A stretch of DNA of 10,463 nucleotides from an uncultured Collinsella sp. (GCA_937989795.1 CALKBB010000285.1:1-10463), one strand, 5' to 3'; positions 1 through 6,403 are shown, numbered from the stretch's first letter. Notes: generated from the sequence alone by a model not told the origin. Numbers and translations are program-made.

Positions 1-976
1 TCAGCACAATGGCGTAGATGAGCATCCGGTAATCGTTCAGGCTGCGCAGCAGCTCCGGCAGCACGGTAAGCAGCGCCGCCGCAAGGATGGAACCCAGCAT
101 ATTGCCCATACCGCCCAGAACCACGAACACCAGAATGAGGATCGACGTGTTGAAGTCGAACTTAGTAGCGGAAAGCTGCGAGAAGTTACCGCCGAACAGG
201 GCTCCGGCAGCGCCGGCGAGGGCAGCGGAAACCACGAAGGCGATCATGCGGTACTGGGTGACGGAGATGCCCACGGACTCGGCAGCGATCTTGTTATCGC
301 GCACGGCAATAATGGCACGACCGGTACGGCTGCGAACCAGGTTGAGCACAATCACGAGCGCGACCATAACCAGGATTGCGCCGGCAAGGAAGGTCGAATA
401 GGTCGACACGCCCGATGCGCCCTGCGCGCCCTTGATGATGGCGGTGCCGTCCTCGAGCAGGTGCAGGTCGTTGATCGTAGAGTTACCCGTGATGTTAAAG
501 ATCACATGCAGGCCGCGGGAGTCGACGCCCACGATAAGGCAGGTGACGATCTCTTTGATGATCTCGCCAAAAGCCAGGGTCACGATGGCCAGATAGTCGC
601 CGCTCAGGCGCAGGACCGGGATACCGATCAAGAAGCCCAAGATGGCAGCGGCGATAGCGCCGACCACAATGCTGATGATCAGACGCATCGGATCGGACGG
701 AACGGCGCTCTCCAGCGCGACGGCAGTGACGATGCCCGTATAGGCGCCGACGCTCATAAAGCCTGCGTGGCCCAGCGACAAGTCGCCCGCGATACCAACG
801 ACGAGGTTAAGGGAGATGGCCATAACAATGTAGGCCGTAATGGGGACCAGCTGGCCGGCAATCATGCGCGGGATCATGTGGTTGGACTGCATAAAGAACA
901 CGATGGCGAACGCCACAAGGCACATGGCGTACGTAACAAAGTCGTGACGCGTCTGCTTGTCTTTAAGAAACTTCAT
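1..976 (-). CDS. livM: Branched-chain amino acid ABC transporter permease LivM (3' end cut by window edge)
   Basis: Integral membrane permease of a LIV-type ABC importer; with LivH it forms the channel for leucine, isoleucine, valine or related substrates delivered by the binding lipoprotein. The window holds 325 codons from the start. The reading frame stays open to the left edge, so the C-terminus and stop lie outside. The start is ATG at 976..974, preceded by a weak AGGTGAG ribosome site and only 9 bases after the livH stop, which implies translational coupling. The family motif GDLSLGHAGFMSVGAY sits at about residues 64-79. The cytoplasmic loop that contacts the ATPase contains VRDNKIAAESVGI and is followed by a small-residue helix. 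Hydrophobic segments alternate along the whole length. It is the third gene after livJ and livH; livG and livF ATPases are expected next to the left (inference). The substrate could also be another amino acid or an amide, because permease sequence alone does not fix specificity. Confidence 0.93.
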   Translation of the reverse strand, partial: MKFLKDKQTRHDFVTYAMCLVAFAIVFFMQSNHMIPRMIAGQLVPITAYIVMAISLNLVVGIAGDLSLGHAGFMSVGAYTGIVTAVALESAVPSDPMRLIISIVVGAIAAAILGFLIGIPVLRLSGDYLAIVTLAFGEIIKEIVTCLIVGVDSRGLHVIFNITGNSTINDLHLLEDGTAIIKGAQGASGVSTYSTFLAGAILVMVALVIVLNLVRSRTGRAIIAVRDNKIAAESVGISVTQYRMIAFVVSAALAGAAGALFGGNFSQLSATKFDFNTSILILVFVVLGGMGNMLGSILAAALLTVLPELLRSLNDYRMLIYAIVL

Positions 977-985
977 AACGCTCAC

Positions 986-1867
986 CTACACCTTCTCGGG
1001 GACGTACTTGCCCAAGAGGCCGGCAGGCTTGACGAGCAGGACGATGATCAAAACGCCAAAGACGATGGAGTTGGCAAGGCTCGTGGAAATGTAAGCCTGC
1101 GCCATCGCCTCGATGATGCCGATGAGAATACCGCCAACAAAGGCACCGGGGATGGAGCCGATGCCGCCGAAAACGGCAGCGTCGAAGGCCTTGATACCAG
1201 GCATAGCGCCCGTCGTGGGCTGCAACACCGGCGAGTAGGAGCACAGGAGCACGCCGGCGATGGCGGCGAGGGCGGAGCCGATGGCGAACGTCATCGAGAT
1301 GGTGCGGTTGACGTTGATGCCCATGAGCTGAGCGGCGGCCTTGTCCTCGGACACGGCGCGCATGGCCTTGCCCATCTTGGTCTTACCCGTAAAGAACATC
1401 AGGCCGGCCATGATAACCAGGCAGGCGACGATGGTGACGAGCGAGACGGCGCTTACGTTAAACTTGGCCAAGAACTCCGGCACCGGGAAGGTGACGAGCG
1501 AAGTGAAGTTCTTGGGCGTGGCGCCCCACAGAAGCTGTGCGGCATTCTGCAGGAAGTAAGACACGCCGATGGCCGTGATCAGAACGGCCAGCGGGCCCGC
1601 CTGACGCAGCGGCTTGTATGCTAGACCCTCAATGAGAACACCGAGAACCGTGCAGACCACACAAGAGAGAACTACAGATGCCCAGCCCGGGAGGCCGAGA
1701 TACGACGTGGCGCAGAACGAGACATAGGCACCGACCATGATGACATCGCCGTGAGCGAAGTTGAGCATCTTGGCGATACCGTAGACCATGGTGTAGCCCA
1801 ACGCGATGATGGCGTAGACGCTGCCCATGGACAGGCCGTTGACCAGGTATTGGATAAAAACCGTCAT
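986..1867 (-). CDS. livH: Branched-chain amino acid ABC transporter permease LivH
   Basis: Second membrane permease of the same LIV importer, 293 residues, normal for the family (about 290-310). The frame is open further upstream, but ATG at 1867..1865 is chosen because GGGGG at 1881..1877 lies 9 bases before it and the protein then opens MTVFIQYLVNGLSMGSVYAI, as LivH proteins do. An ATG three codons earlier (1876) overlaps that ribosome site and is less likely. The hallmark NFAHGDVIMVGAY begins at residue 36, and YKPLR is at 84-88. The ATPase-coupling loop lies at about 162-190 (GKTKMGKAMRAVSEDKAAAQ), and the C-terminal hallmark FDAAVFGGIGSIPGAFVGG is followed by a last helix ending KPAGLLGK. 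It lies between livJ and livM in one operon. The 139-base gap to livJ contains two hairpins that probably lower expression relative to the binding protein. Confidence 0.95.
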   Translation of the reverse strand: MTVFIQYLVNGLSMGSVYAIIALGYTMVYGIAKMLNFAHGDVIMVGAYVSFCATSYLGLPGWASVVLSCVVCTVLGVLIEGLAYKPLRQAGPLAVLITAIGVSYFLQNAAQLLWGATPKNFTSLVTFPVPEFLAKFNVSAVSLVTIVACLVIMAGLMFFTGKTKMGKAMRAVSEDKAAAQLMGINVNRTISMTFAIGSALAAIAGVLLCSYSPVLQPTTGAMPGIKAFDAAVFGGIGSIPGAFVGGILIGIIEAMAQAYISTSLANSIVFGVLIIVLLVKPAGLLGKYVPEKV

Positions 1868-1913
1868 GTTCCACATCCCCCTTTCGAATAGGTTTCCAGT
1901 TAATGTATGAAAC

Positions 1914-1933
1914 AGGGACGTTACACTGTCCCT
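1914..1933 (-). promoter_or_regulatory. Small hairpin in the livH leader
   Basis: On the minus strand AGGGAC and GTCCCT form a 6-bp stem with an 8-base loop, 33 bases upstream of the livH ribosome site. No run of T follows closely, so it is not an obvious terminator. It lies just downstream of the larger livJ-livH hairpin and may act with it in mRNA stability or processing (inference). Confidence 0.35.
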
Positions 1934-1943
1934 AGATACCAAG

Positions 1944-1975
1944 CAAGCAGGGAAGGCCAAAACCTCCCCTGCTTG
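1944..1975 (-). promoter_or_regulatory. Intercistronic hairpin between livJ and livH
   Basis: On the minus strand CAAGCAGGGGAGG (1975..1963) pairs with CCTTCCCTGCTTG (1956..1944), giving a 13-bp stem with one G-U pair and a 6-base loop (TTTTGG). It starts 31 bases after the livJ stop. The bases after it (CTTGGTATC) are not T-rich, so full termination is unlikely. Hairpins here often protect the 3' end of the binding-protein message, so that binding protein is made in excess over permease. That role is inferred by analogy with other ABC operons. Confidence 0.6.
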
Positions 1976-2006
1976 GGATCAAAACCGCTCTATGTAAGGC
2001 GGCCAA

Positions 2007-3194
2007 TTAGGCCTGTACGTACTTGCCGTCGGTGATGACGTACGCCGTGGGCTCCTTCTGAACCTGGCCCTTATCGTTCCAGGTGAGCTTGCCGGTCAGA
2101 CCGTCAACGGTAATCTTGAGCATAGCCTTGGGCAGCTTCTCGGAGACCTCGGTCGGGTCGGCGTCGACACCAAGACCGGCCTCCTTGAGGGCCTCGGCCA
2201 CCGCGTGCACGCCGTCGTAGGCGTCGGCGGCAAACTGGTCGGGGGTATCGCCGTACTTATCCTTGTAAGCGTTGACGAAGTCGGCGTTCTTCTCGTCGTC
2301 GGCGGAGAACGGGGTCATGAGCAGCAGACCCTCGGCAAGAGAGGTGTCGAAGCCCTCAACGCCCAGGATGCCGTCCATGCCGTCGCAACCCATCATCTTG
2401 ACGTCGTAGCCCATATCCTTGGCGTTCTTGAGCAGGACGGACGCCGGCGTGTAGTAGATCGGCGCGAAGATCATGGTAGCGCCGGCCTGCTTGGCCTTGG
2501 TCAGCTGGTTGGTAAAGCTCGTGGCAGAATCGTCCTTAAAGGTCTCCTCGTCGACAATCTCGAGCTTGGACTCAGCGGCCTGGGCCTTAAAGGAATCCGC
2601 GATACCCGAAGAATAGGCGTCGCCGGAGTTGTAGAACAGCACGAACTTCTCATCCGCATACTTCTCTGCCAGGAACTTGGCAGCGTTGACGCCCTGGTTG
2701 GGGTCGGTGAAGCAAACCTGGAAGACGCAATCCTTGCCGTCAGTGACGTCCTCGGAGGACGCGGACGGGGTGATCATGAACGTCTTGGGGTCGTTACCAC
2801 ACTCAGCGGCAACGGCAACCGACGCACCCGTGGTGGTCGGGCCGACGAGGGCCTGCATGCCCCAGTCGAGCAGGGTATTAAAGGCGTTGACGGCCTTCTC
2901 GCCGTCGGCCTGGTCGTCCTCGGCCTTGCTGGCAAGCGGCAGCTCCTTGGTGGAAAAGTCCTTGCAGCCAAGCTCGACGCCCTGGGTAACGGACTTGCCG
3001 TAAGACGCGGCGGCACCGGTCAGCGGGCCGATGGTGCCGATCTTAAACGAAGCGTCGCTCGAAGCGGAACCGCTGTCGCCGCCGTTGGAGGAGCAGCCAG
3101 CTAGAATGGACATCGCCCCCAGACCTGCTGCGCTCGCGATAACGCTCCTGCGATTCATAACAGGGTTCAATGACTTACCGGTGAGGCTCGACAT
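2007..3194 (-). CDS. livJ: Branched-chain amino acid ABC transporter substrate-binding lipoprotein
   Basis: Extracellular receptor of the LIV importer, a 395-residue type I periplasmic-binding fold (Peripla_BP_6 family) tethered to the membrane as a lipoprotein. ATG at 3194 is chosen because AGGAG (3205..3201) lies 6 bases upstream. The inner ATG at residue 13 has no ribosome site. The signal peptide carries Asn-Arg-Arg-Ser (14-17), a hydrophobic stretch, and lipobox LAGC with the lipid-bearing Cys at 34. An acidic, Ser/Gly-rich linker runs from 35 to about 48. The mature domain begins FKIGTIGPLTGAAASYG, typical of LivJ/LivK. GPTTTGASVAVAAE (118-131) matches a ligand-contacting region of the family. 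The two arginines give a partial Tat-like motif, so Tat export is possible. It is the first gene of the operon with livH and livM. A truncated paralogue lies upstream. Leucine/isoleucine/valine binding is the family default; the true ligand is not proved. Confidence 0.93.
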   Translation of the reverse strand: MSSLTGKSLNPVMNRRSVIASAAGLGAMSILAGCSSNGGDSGSASSDASFKIGTIGPLTGAAASYGKSVTQGVELGCKDFSTKELPLASKAEDDQADGEKAVNAFNTLLDWGMQALVGPTTTGASVAVAAECGNDPKTFMITPSASSEDVTDGKDCVFQVCFTDPNQGVNAAKFLAEKYADEKFVLFYNSGDAYSSGIADSFKAQAAESKLEIVDEETFKDDSATSFTNQLTKAKQAGATMIFAPIYYTPASVLLKNAKDMGYDVKMMGCDGMDGILGVEGFDTSLAEGLLLMTPFSADDEKNADFVNAYKDKYGDTPDQFAADAYDGVHAVAEALKEAGLGVDADPTEVSEKLPKAMLKITVDGLTGKLTWNDKGQVQKEPTAYVITDGKYVQA

Positions 3195-3215
3195 GCGGCT
3201 CTCCTCTCAAATCTC

Positions 3216-3261
3216 GTCGGGTTTCGGTTACCCGACAGGCCATCCTTCGCCGTGATCGGCG
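3216..3261 (-). promoter_or_regulatory. Two adjacent GC-rich hairpins in the livJ leader
   Basis: On the minus strand, the first hairpin is CGCCG-ATCA-CGGCG (3261..3248), a 5-bp stem with a 4-base loop. The second is GTCGGGT-AACCGAA-ACCCGAC (3236..3216), a perfect 7-bp stem with a 7-base loop. The second ends 10 bases before the livJ ribosome site (AGGAG at 3205..3201). Neither is followed by a T-run. They would lie in the 5' untranslated RNA if transcription starts in the AT-rich region upstream. They may stabilise the message or modulate ribosome access (inference). I recognise no known riboswitch class. Confidence 0.45.
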
Positions 3262-3440
3262 TTCGCAAAATAGTAGACGCTTTAGTTAGGAAAAGTGGCG
3301 GTTATTTCGACTTTTCTTTGGATTTGTTCATTTATCCATATTTCTGCGTATTTCTATTACTTTATGCAGTAAAGCCACTTTATTGTGTAAAAGCAATGTT
3401 TCCGTTCTGTTACAAGCGTCCCCGCCCTGAATAAAACAGC
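3262..3440 (-). promoter_or_regulatory. AT-rich probable promoter region of the liv operon
   Basis: This stretch is strikingly AT-rich against the high-GC surroundings and lies directly upstream of livJ, so it very likely holds the operon promoter. A candidate minus-strand -10 is TACTAT (3275..3270), which would give a leader of about 65-70 bases containing the two hairpins. I cannot see a convincing -35 at 16-18 bases from it. Another possible hexamer pair lies around 3398-3370 (TTGCTT, 17 bases, TTTACT). The exact start site is therefore unresolved. Confidence 0.45.
3359..3394 (-). repeat. Tandem dyad repeats upstream of livJ, possible operator
   Basis: On the plus strand, ACTTTATGCAGTAAAGC (3359-3375) is followed after one base by ACTTTATTGTGTAAAAGC (3377-3394). 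The two units share ACTTTA at one end and GTAAA(A)GC at the other, and each is itself an imperfect inverted repeat (CTTTA / TAAAG). They repeat every 18 bases. Paired dyads in the promoter region of an amino acid uptake operon suggest a binding site for a dimeric regulator. No regulator is identified. Confidence 0.45.
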
Positions 3441-3465
3441 CTCACCGGTCGCGCTTTATGCGCGC

Positions 3466-3795
3466 TTAGGCGGCGATGTACTTGCCGTCCTGGATCACAT
3501 AGGCCGTAGCGGGCTTTTCGACTTGGCCCTCGTCGTTCCACGTGAGCTCGCCAGTCAGGCCCTCGATCTTGATCTTGCGCATGGCCTTGGTCGGCTGGTT
3601 GATAAAGCTCGTGGAGGAGTCGTCCTTAAAGGTCTCGGTATCGACGATGTCGAGCTTGGATGCCTTGGCCTGCTCGGCAAAGGCATCGGCGATCTCGGCC
3701 GAGACGGCGACGGCGGCACCAGTGGTAACGGAGTCGACGAGCGCCTGCATGCCCCAGTCGCACAGGGCGAACCTTATGGTGTAAACGTTGACAGT
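3466..3795 (-). pseudogene. Truncated, internally deleted copy of a livJ-like binding protein
   Basis: The frame ending at TAA (3468..3466) matches three separate blocks of the adjacent LivJ in order. Residues MQALVDSVTTGAAVAVSAE (3750..3694) match LivJ 113-131, 14 of 19 identical. Codons 3693..3583 (IADAF to PTKA) match LivJ 198-234, 27 of 37 identical. Codons 3582..3469 (MRKIKI to KYIAA) match LivJ 358-395, 26 of 38 identical. LivJ residues 132-197 and about 235-357 are missing, both removals keeping frame. Homology continues upstream of the first Met (CDWG, and GTCAACG near 3795) without a plausible start codon, ribosome site or signal peptide. The frame is closed upstream by TAA at about 3801..3799. 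The product could not be exported or form a two-lobed binding fold, so this is almost certainly a dead gene left after duplication or transfer. The divergence from livJ shows it is not a recent copy. Confidence 0.85.
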
Positions 3796-3885
3796 TTGTT
3801 ACGGAGTTCCGTTTGTAGCGAGCATGTTTCCAATGTTTCCGCAGCGTTTCGGGGGTGCCGTTTTGTGCGACTCCTGTTGCCTGGC

Positions 3886-3914
3886 GAGCACGCGCCCTCG
3901 GTTCACGCTAGAAT
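3886..3914 (+). promoter_or_regulatory. Possible hom promoter
   Basis: TAGAAT at 3909-3914, in the context CGCTAGAATGC, is a good -10 hexamer 55 bases before the hom start. The -35 position (3886-3891, GAGCAC) is poor, so recognition may rely on an extended -10 or an activator. The rest of the 170-base gap between the livJ remnant and hom holds a short direct repeat, ATGTTTCC at 3824-3831 and 3833-3840. I see no T-box or leader-peptide attenuator. Confidence 0.4.
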
Positions 3915-3968
3915 GCACTCAACCTTTAAGCGGTTAATCCATCCATAAGATGCACGAAGGAGCTATCT

Positions 3969-5312
3969 ATGAGCGAACCCCTGCGCACCGTGAACGTCGG
4001 TCTGATCGGTCTGGGAACCGTCGGCGGCGGCGTGGCCCGTCTGATTAAGAGCCACCACGATGAGTACCTGGCCGCCTACGGCATCGACCTTAAGCTAACT
4101 CGCGCCTGCGCGCTTGCTTGGGAGCAGGCCGAGTCGGCAGGCATTGAGCGCGAGGCCTTTACGAGTGACTGGCACGACGTCGTCACCGACCCCGCCGTCG
4201 ATATCGTCGTCGAGCTCATCGGCGGCGAGCACCCCGCGACCGAAATCTTCACCACCGCCTTCGAGAACGGCAAGCACGTCGTCTCTGCCAACAAGGCCCT
4301 GCTGGGCCGCCACGTCGAGACGCTTGCCGAGAAGGCGCGTGCGTGCGGCGTGCAGATTAAGTGCGAGGCCAGTTGCGGCGGCGGCATCCCCATCGTGAGC
4401 ACGCTTGAGCACGATCTGGTGGGCAACAAGATCCTGACCATCGCTGGCATTCTCAACGGCACCACCAACTACATCCTGTCGCGCATGGACGCCGAGGGCG
4501 CCGATTACGCCGACGTGCTCGCCGACGCGCAGGCCAAGGGCTATGCCGAGGCCGACCCGTCCGCCGACGTCGACGGCTTCGACGCCGCCAGCAAGACGGC
4601 CATCCTCGCCTCCATCGGCTTTGGCACCCGCGTTACCACCGATGATGTGTACCAGCAGGGTATCCGCACCATCGGCGCCGAGGACATCGCCCAGGCCCGT
4701 GAGCTCGGCTACACCATTAAGCTGCTCGGCATCGCCCGCAACACCGACGCCGGCGTCGACGTCCGCGTGCATCCCACGCTGATCCCCGCCGACCACATGC
4801 TTGCCAAGGTCAACGGCGCCATGAACGCTGTTTACGTAGTGGGCGACGCCGTGGGCGAGACCATGTTCTACGGTGCCGGCGCAGGCTCCTTCCCCACCGC
4901 GAGCGCCGTCGTGGGCGATATCCTGTCGCTCTCCGAGCAGATCAGCCGGGGCGTGGCTCCGCTGCCCGAGATTGAGCCCTATGGTCACAACCTCGCCTTT
5001 AAGCCCATGGACGAGCTCCAGACCAAGTACTATGTGCGCCTGAAGGTCGCCGACCGCGTGGGCGCCCTGTCCGAGACGGTCGACATCTTTGCCAAGCACA
5101 ACATTTCGATCTCGCTCATCAACCAAGTCGAGGACGGCAAGTCGGGTGTCAGCGATGCCTGCTCGGTCATCTTCCTGACGCACCGCGCACTCGAGAAGGA
5201 CGTCCAGGCTGCCGCTGCGGAGCTTGCCAGCGTCGACTGCGTGGCCGAGGTCGCCAACGTCCTGCGCATCGAGGACGTCGAGGCCTGGACCGAAGGCGTC
5301 ATGGCCAACTAG
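3969..5312 (+). CDS. hom: Homoserine dehydrogenase with C-terminal ACT domain
   Basis: Reduces L-aspartate 4-semialdehyde to L-homoserine with NAD(P)H, the branch step to threonine and methionine, in the cytoplasm. It has 447 residues, usual for the ACT-containing bacterial form (about 430-450). The Rossmann nucleotide-binding loop GLIGLGTVGGG is at residues 11-21. ANKALL follows near residue 110. The GILNGTTNYI region starts at 160. The family signature EADPSADVDGFDAASK spans 194-209; Asp205 and Lys209 have the spacing of the catalytic Asp/Lys pair known from yeast homoserine dehydrogenase. The ACT regulatory domain begins about residue 354 (YYVRLKVADRVGALSE) and runs to about 430, and usually mediates feedback control by threonine. 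The start is supported by GAAGGAG, 6 bases upstream. It appears to be a single-gene unit closed by a strong terminator; no thrB or thrC is adjacent in the window. Confidence 0.97.
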   Translation: MSEPLRTVNVGLIGLGTVGGGVARLIKSHHDEYLAAYGIDLKLTRACALAWEQAESAGIEREAFTSDWHDVVTDPAVDIVVELIGGEHPATEIFTTAFENGKHVVSANKALLGRHVETLAEKARACGVQIKCEASCGGGIPIVSTLEHDLVGNKILTIAGILNGTTNYILSRMDAEGADYADVLADAQAKGYAEADPSADVDGFDAASKTAILASIGFGTRVTTDDVYQQGIRTIGAEDIAQARELGYTIKLLGIARNTDAGVDVRVHPTLIPADHMLAKVNGAMNAVYVVGDAVGETMFYGAGAGSFPTASAVVGDILSLSEQISRGVAPLPEIEPYGHNLAFKPMDELQTKYYVRLKVADRVGALSETVDIFAKHNISISLINQVEDGKSGVSDACSVIFLTHRALEKDVQAAAAELASVDCVAEVANVLRIEDVEAWTEGVMAN

Positions 5313-5342
5313 CCCGATTCTCGGCAAATCAAATAACGCATG

Positions 5343-5377
5343 AGGGGCTCCCGTCCGATTGGATGGGAGCCCCTTTT
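5343..5377 (+). terminator. Strong intrinsic terminator after hom
   Basis: GGGGCTCCCGTCC (5344-5356) pairs with GGATGGGAGCCCC (5361-5373), a 13-bp stem with one G-U pair around the tetraloop GATT, followed at once by TTTT (5374-5377). It begins 32 bases after the hom stop codon. This is a textbook factor-independent terminator and separates hom from the reductase gene. Confidence 0.93.
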
Positions 5378-5421
5378 AGTTACATCTTTTGCACGAAGTG
5401 GTCGACTAACGTTTGAACAAC

Positions 5422-5436
5422 TTGACCGTTCGTCAA
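5422..5436. promoter_or_regulatory. Palindrome upstream of the reductase promoter, possible operator
   Basis: TTGAC (5422-5426) and GTCAA (5432-5436) form a perfect inverted repeat around CGTTC, flanked on both sides by AACAAC. The site lies 16 bases upstream of the candidate -35 of the reductase gene, a position suited to an activator or repressor. The arms are only 5 bases, so chance occurrence is quite possible. Confidence 0.3.
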
Positions 5437-5452
5437 CAACCGTGGATACCGT

Positions 5453-5481
5453 TTGCCGATATGCGACGGCAGCTGTATTTT
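5453..5481 (+). promoter_or_regulatory. Probable promoter of the short-chain dehydrogenase gene
   Basis: TTGCCG (5453-5458) and TATTTT (5476-5481) are separated by 17 bases, with 4 of 6 matches to the sigma-70 type consensus in each hexamer. Transcription would start near 5488, giving a leader of about 45 bases that includes the AGAGGAAG ribosome site. The terminator just upstream makes a separate promoter necessary. Confidence 0.45.
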
Positions 5482-5532
5482 GCCGACGCTATGCTGTGCC
5501 GTGTATGTCCGCCCGCGATGAGAGGAAGCACC

Positions 5533-6282
5533 ATGTTGCTCGAGGGCAAGAAAGCAATCATCACCGGAGGCACGCGCGGTATCGGCTATGCGATCGCCTG
5601 CCGCTTTATCGAGGAAGGCGCTGCCGTCACCGTCTTTGGCTCGCGCCAGGAGACTGCCGACGCGGCCGTTGAGAAGCTGGCGGCCGCCTATCCCGACGCC
5701 GAGGTCTGGGGCCGCTCCTGCGACCTCACCTCACTCGAGGCCGTGACCGAGGCTTTTACCCAGGCTGCAACCGACATGGGCGGCCTGGACACGGTCGTCA
5801 ACAACGCCGGCATCTCCCAGCGCTCGCCCCTTTTGGATTACACGGCAGAAGAGTTTGCAAAGGTCATGGACCTCAATGTCGTCGCCGTCTTTAATGGTCA
5901 CCAGGCTGCCGCCAAGATCATGACCGAGGCCGGCCACGGCGGCACCATCACCACCACGAGTTCAATGGTCGCCAAGTATGGCCAGCCCTCCGGCGTCGGC
6001 TATCCTACGTCCAAGTTTGCCGTCAACGGCATGGTCCAGTCGCTCTCGCGCGAGCTCGCCCCCATGGGTATTCGCGTCAATGCCGTCGCGCCTGGCGTAA
6101 CCAAGACCGATATGGTCGCCAACCTGCCCGAAGAGGTCATCAAGCCCATCATCGCCACTATTCCGCTCGGTCGCATGGGCGAGCCCGAGGACGTTGCCAA
6201 CGCCTTCGTTTTCCTTGCGAGCGACATGTCCTCCTATGTCACGGGCGCCATCCTCCCCGTCGACGGGGCAGCCCGCTCCTAA
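5533..6282 (+). CDS. Short-chain dehydrogenase/reductase, BaiA/FabG-like
   Basis: Classical SDR oxidoreductase of 249 residues acting on a hydroxyl/keto pair with NAD(P)(H), probably a cytoplasmic tetramer. The start is ATG at 5533, with AGAGGAAG just upstream; the frame is open earlier, but the extension has no family similarity. The nucleotide loop TGGTRGIG is at 11-18, NNAGI at 90-94, and the catalytic tetrad is Asn115, Ser144, Tyr157, Lys161. VAPGV follows at 185-189. As recalled, Clostridium scindens BaiA (bile-acid 3-alpha-hydroxysteroid dehydrogenase) shares ITGGTRGIG, an EEF..VMD.NV..VFNG-like stretch, SGVGYP.SK and a VDGA.R ending, so the resemblance exceeds that to E. coli FabG. Gly36-Ser37-Arg38 after strand beta-2 suggests NADP(H) (inference). 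No acyl carrier or bile-acid genes adjoin it. Alternatives are FabG-type 3-oxoacyl-ACP reductase or a sugar/polyol dehydrogenase. The family is certain, the substrate is not. Confidence 0.9.
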   Translation: MLLEGKKAIITGGTRGIGYAIACRFIEEGAAVTVFGSRQETADAAVEKLAAAYPDAEVWGRSCDLTSLEAVTEAFTQAATDMGGLDTVVNNAGISQRSPLLDYTAEEFAKVMDLNVVAVFNGHQAAAKIMTEAGHGGTITTTSSMVAKYGQPSGVGYPTSKFAVNGMVQSLSRELAPMGIRVNAVAPGVTKTDMVANLPEEVIKPIIATIPLGRMGEPEDVANAFVFLASDMSSYVTGAILPVDGAARS

Positions 6283-6326
6283 AGGTCGAAAGTTTCGGCT
6301 TCGAACCTCAACAGAGTTCAACGCAA

Positions 6327-6365
6327 AAGGCGCGCTGTCCGCATCAACCGCAGGCAGCGCGCCTT
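6327..6365. terminator. Bidirectional intrinsic terminator between converging genes
   Basis: AAGGCGCGCTG (6327-6337) pairs perfectly with CAGCGCGCCTT (6355-6365), an 11-bp stem with a 17-base loop. On the plus strand a T-rich tail follows (TTCTATTATTT), ending the reductase transcript. On the minus strand TTTT overlaps the stem end and ends the antiporter transcript. It lies between the two converging stops at 6282 and 6404. Confidence 0.85.
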
Positions 6366-6403
6366 CTATTATTTGGACGGAACCCGTATCCCGACACTCC
6401 TTG

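Noticed and set aside
461..1624. 387-codon plus-strand open frame opposite livH and livM
   Set aside because: It reads as Asp/Gly/His/Arg-rich low-complexity protein antisense to two well-defined permeases. This is the usual shadow of strong G/C third-position bias.
2205..3104. 299-codon plus-strand open frame opposite livJ
   Set aside because: Val/Leu/Gly-rich composition with no family motif, wholly antisense to livJ; a codon-bias shadow.
3252..3434. 60-codon plus-strand frame with a hydrophobic stretch in the livJ upstream region
   Set aside because: It starts at GTG without a ribosome site, and its hydrophobicity follows from the AT-rich promoter DNA. It overlaps the livJ control elements.
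3441..3470. Terminator after the livJ remnant (CGCGC-ATAAA-GCGCG on the minus strand)
   Set aside because: The stem is only 5 bp and the nearest TTTT lies 13 bases beyond it, too far for a normal intrinsic terminator.
4095..5327. 410-codon minus-strand open frame opposite hom
   Set aside because: The real gene on the plus strand has all homoserine dehydrogenase motifs. The antisense product is repetitive Gly/Asp/Val and has no ribosome site.
5413..5532. Longer N-terminus for the short-chain dehydrogenase
   Set aside because: The extension has no similarity to the family and spans the candidate promoter. ATG at 5533 has the ribosome site and gives the usual length.
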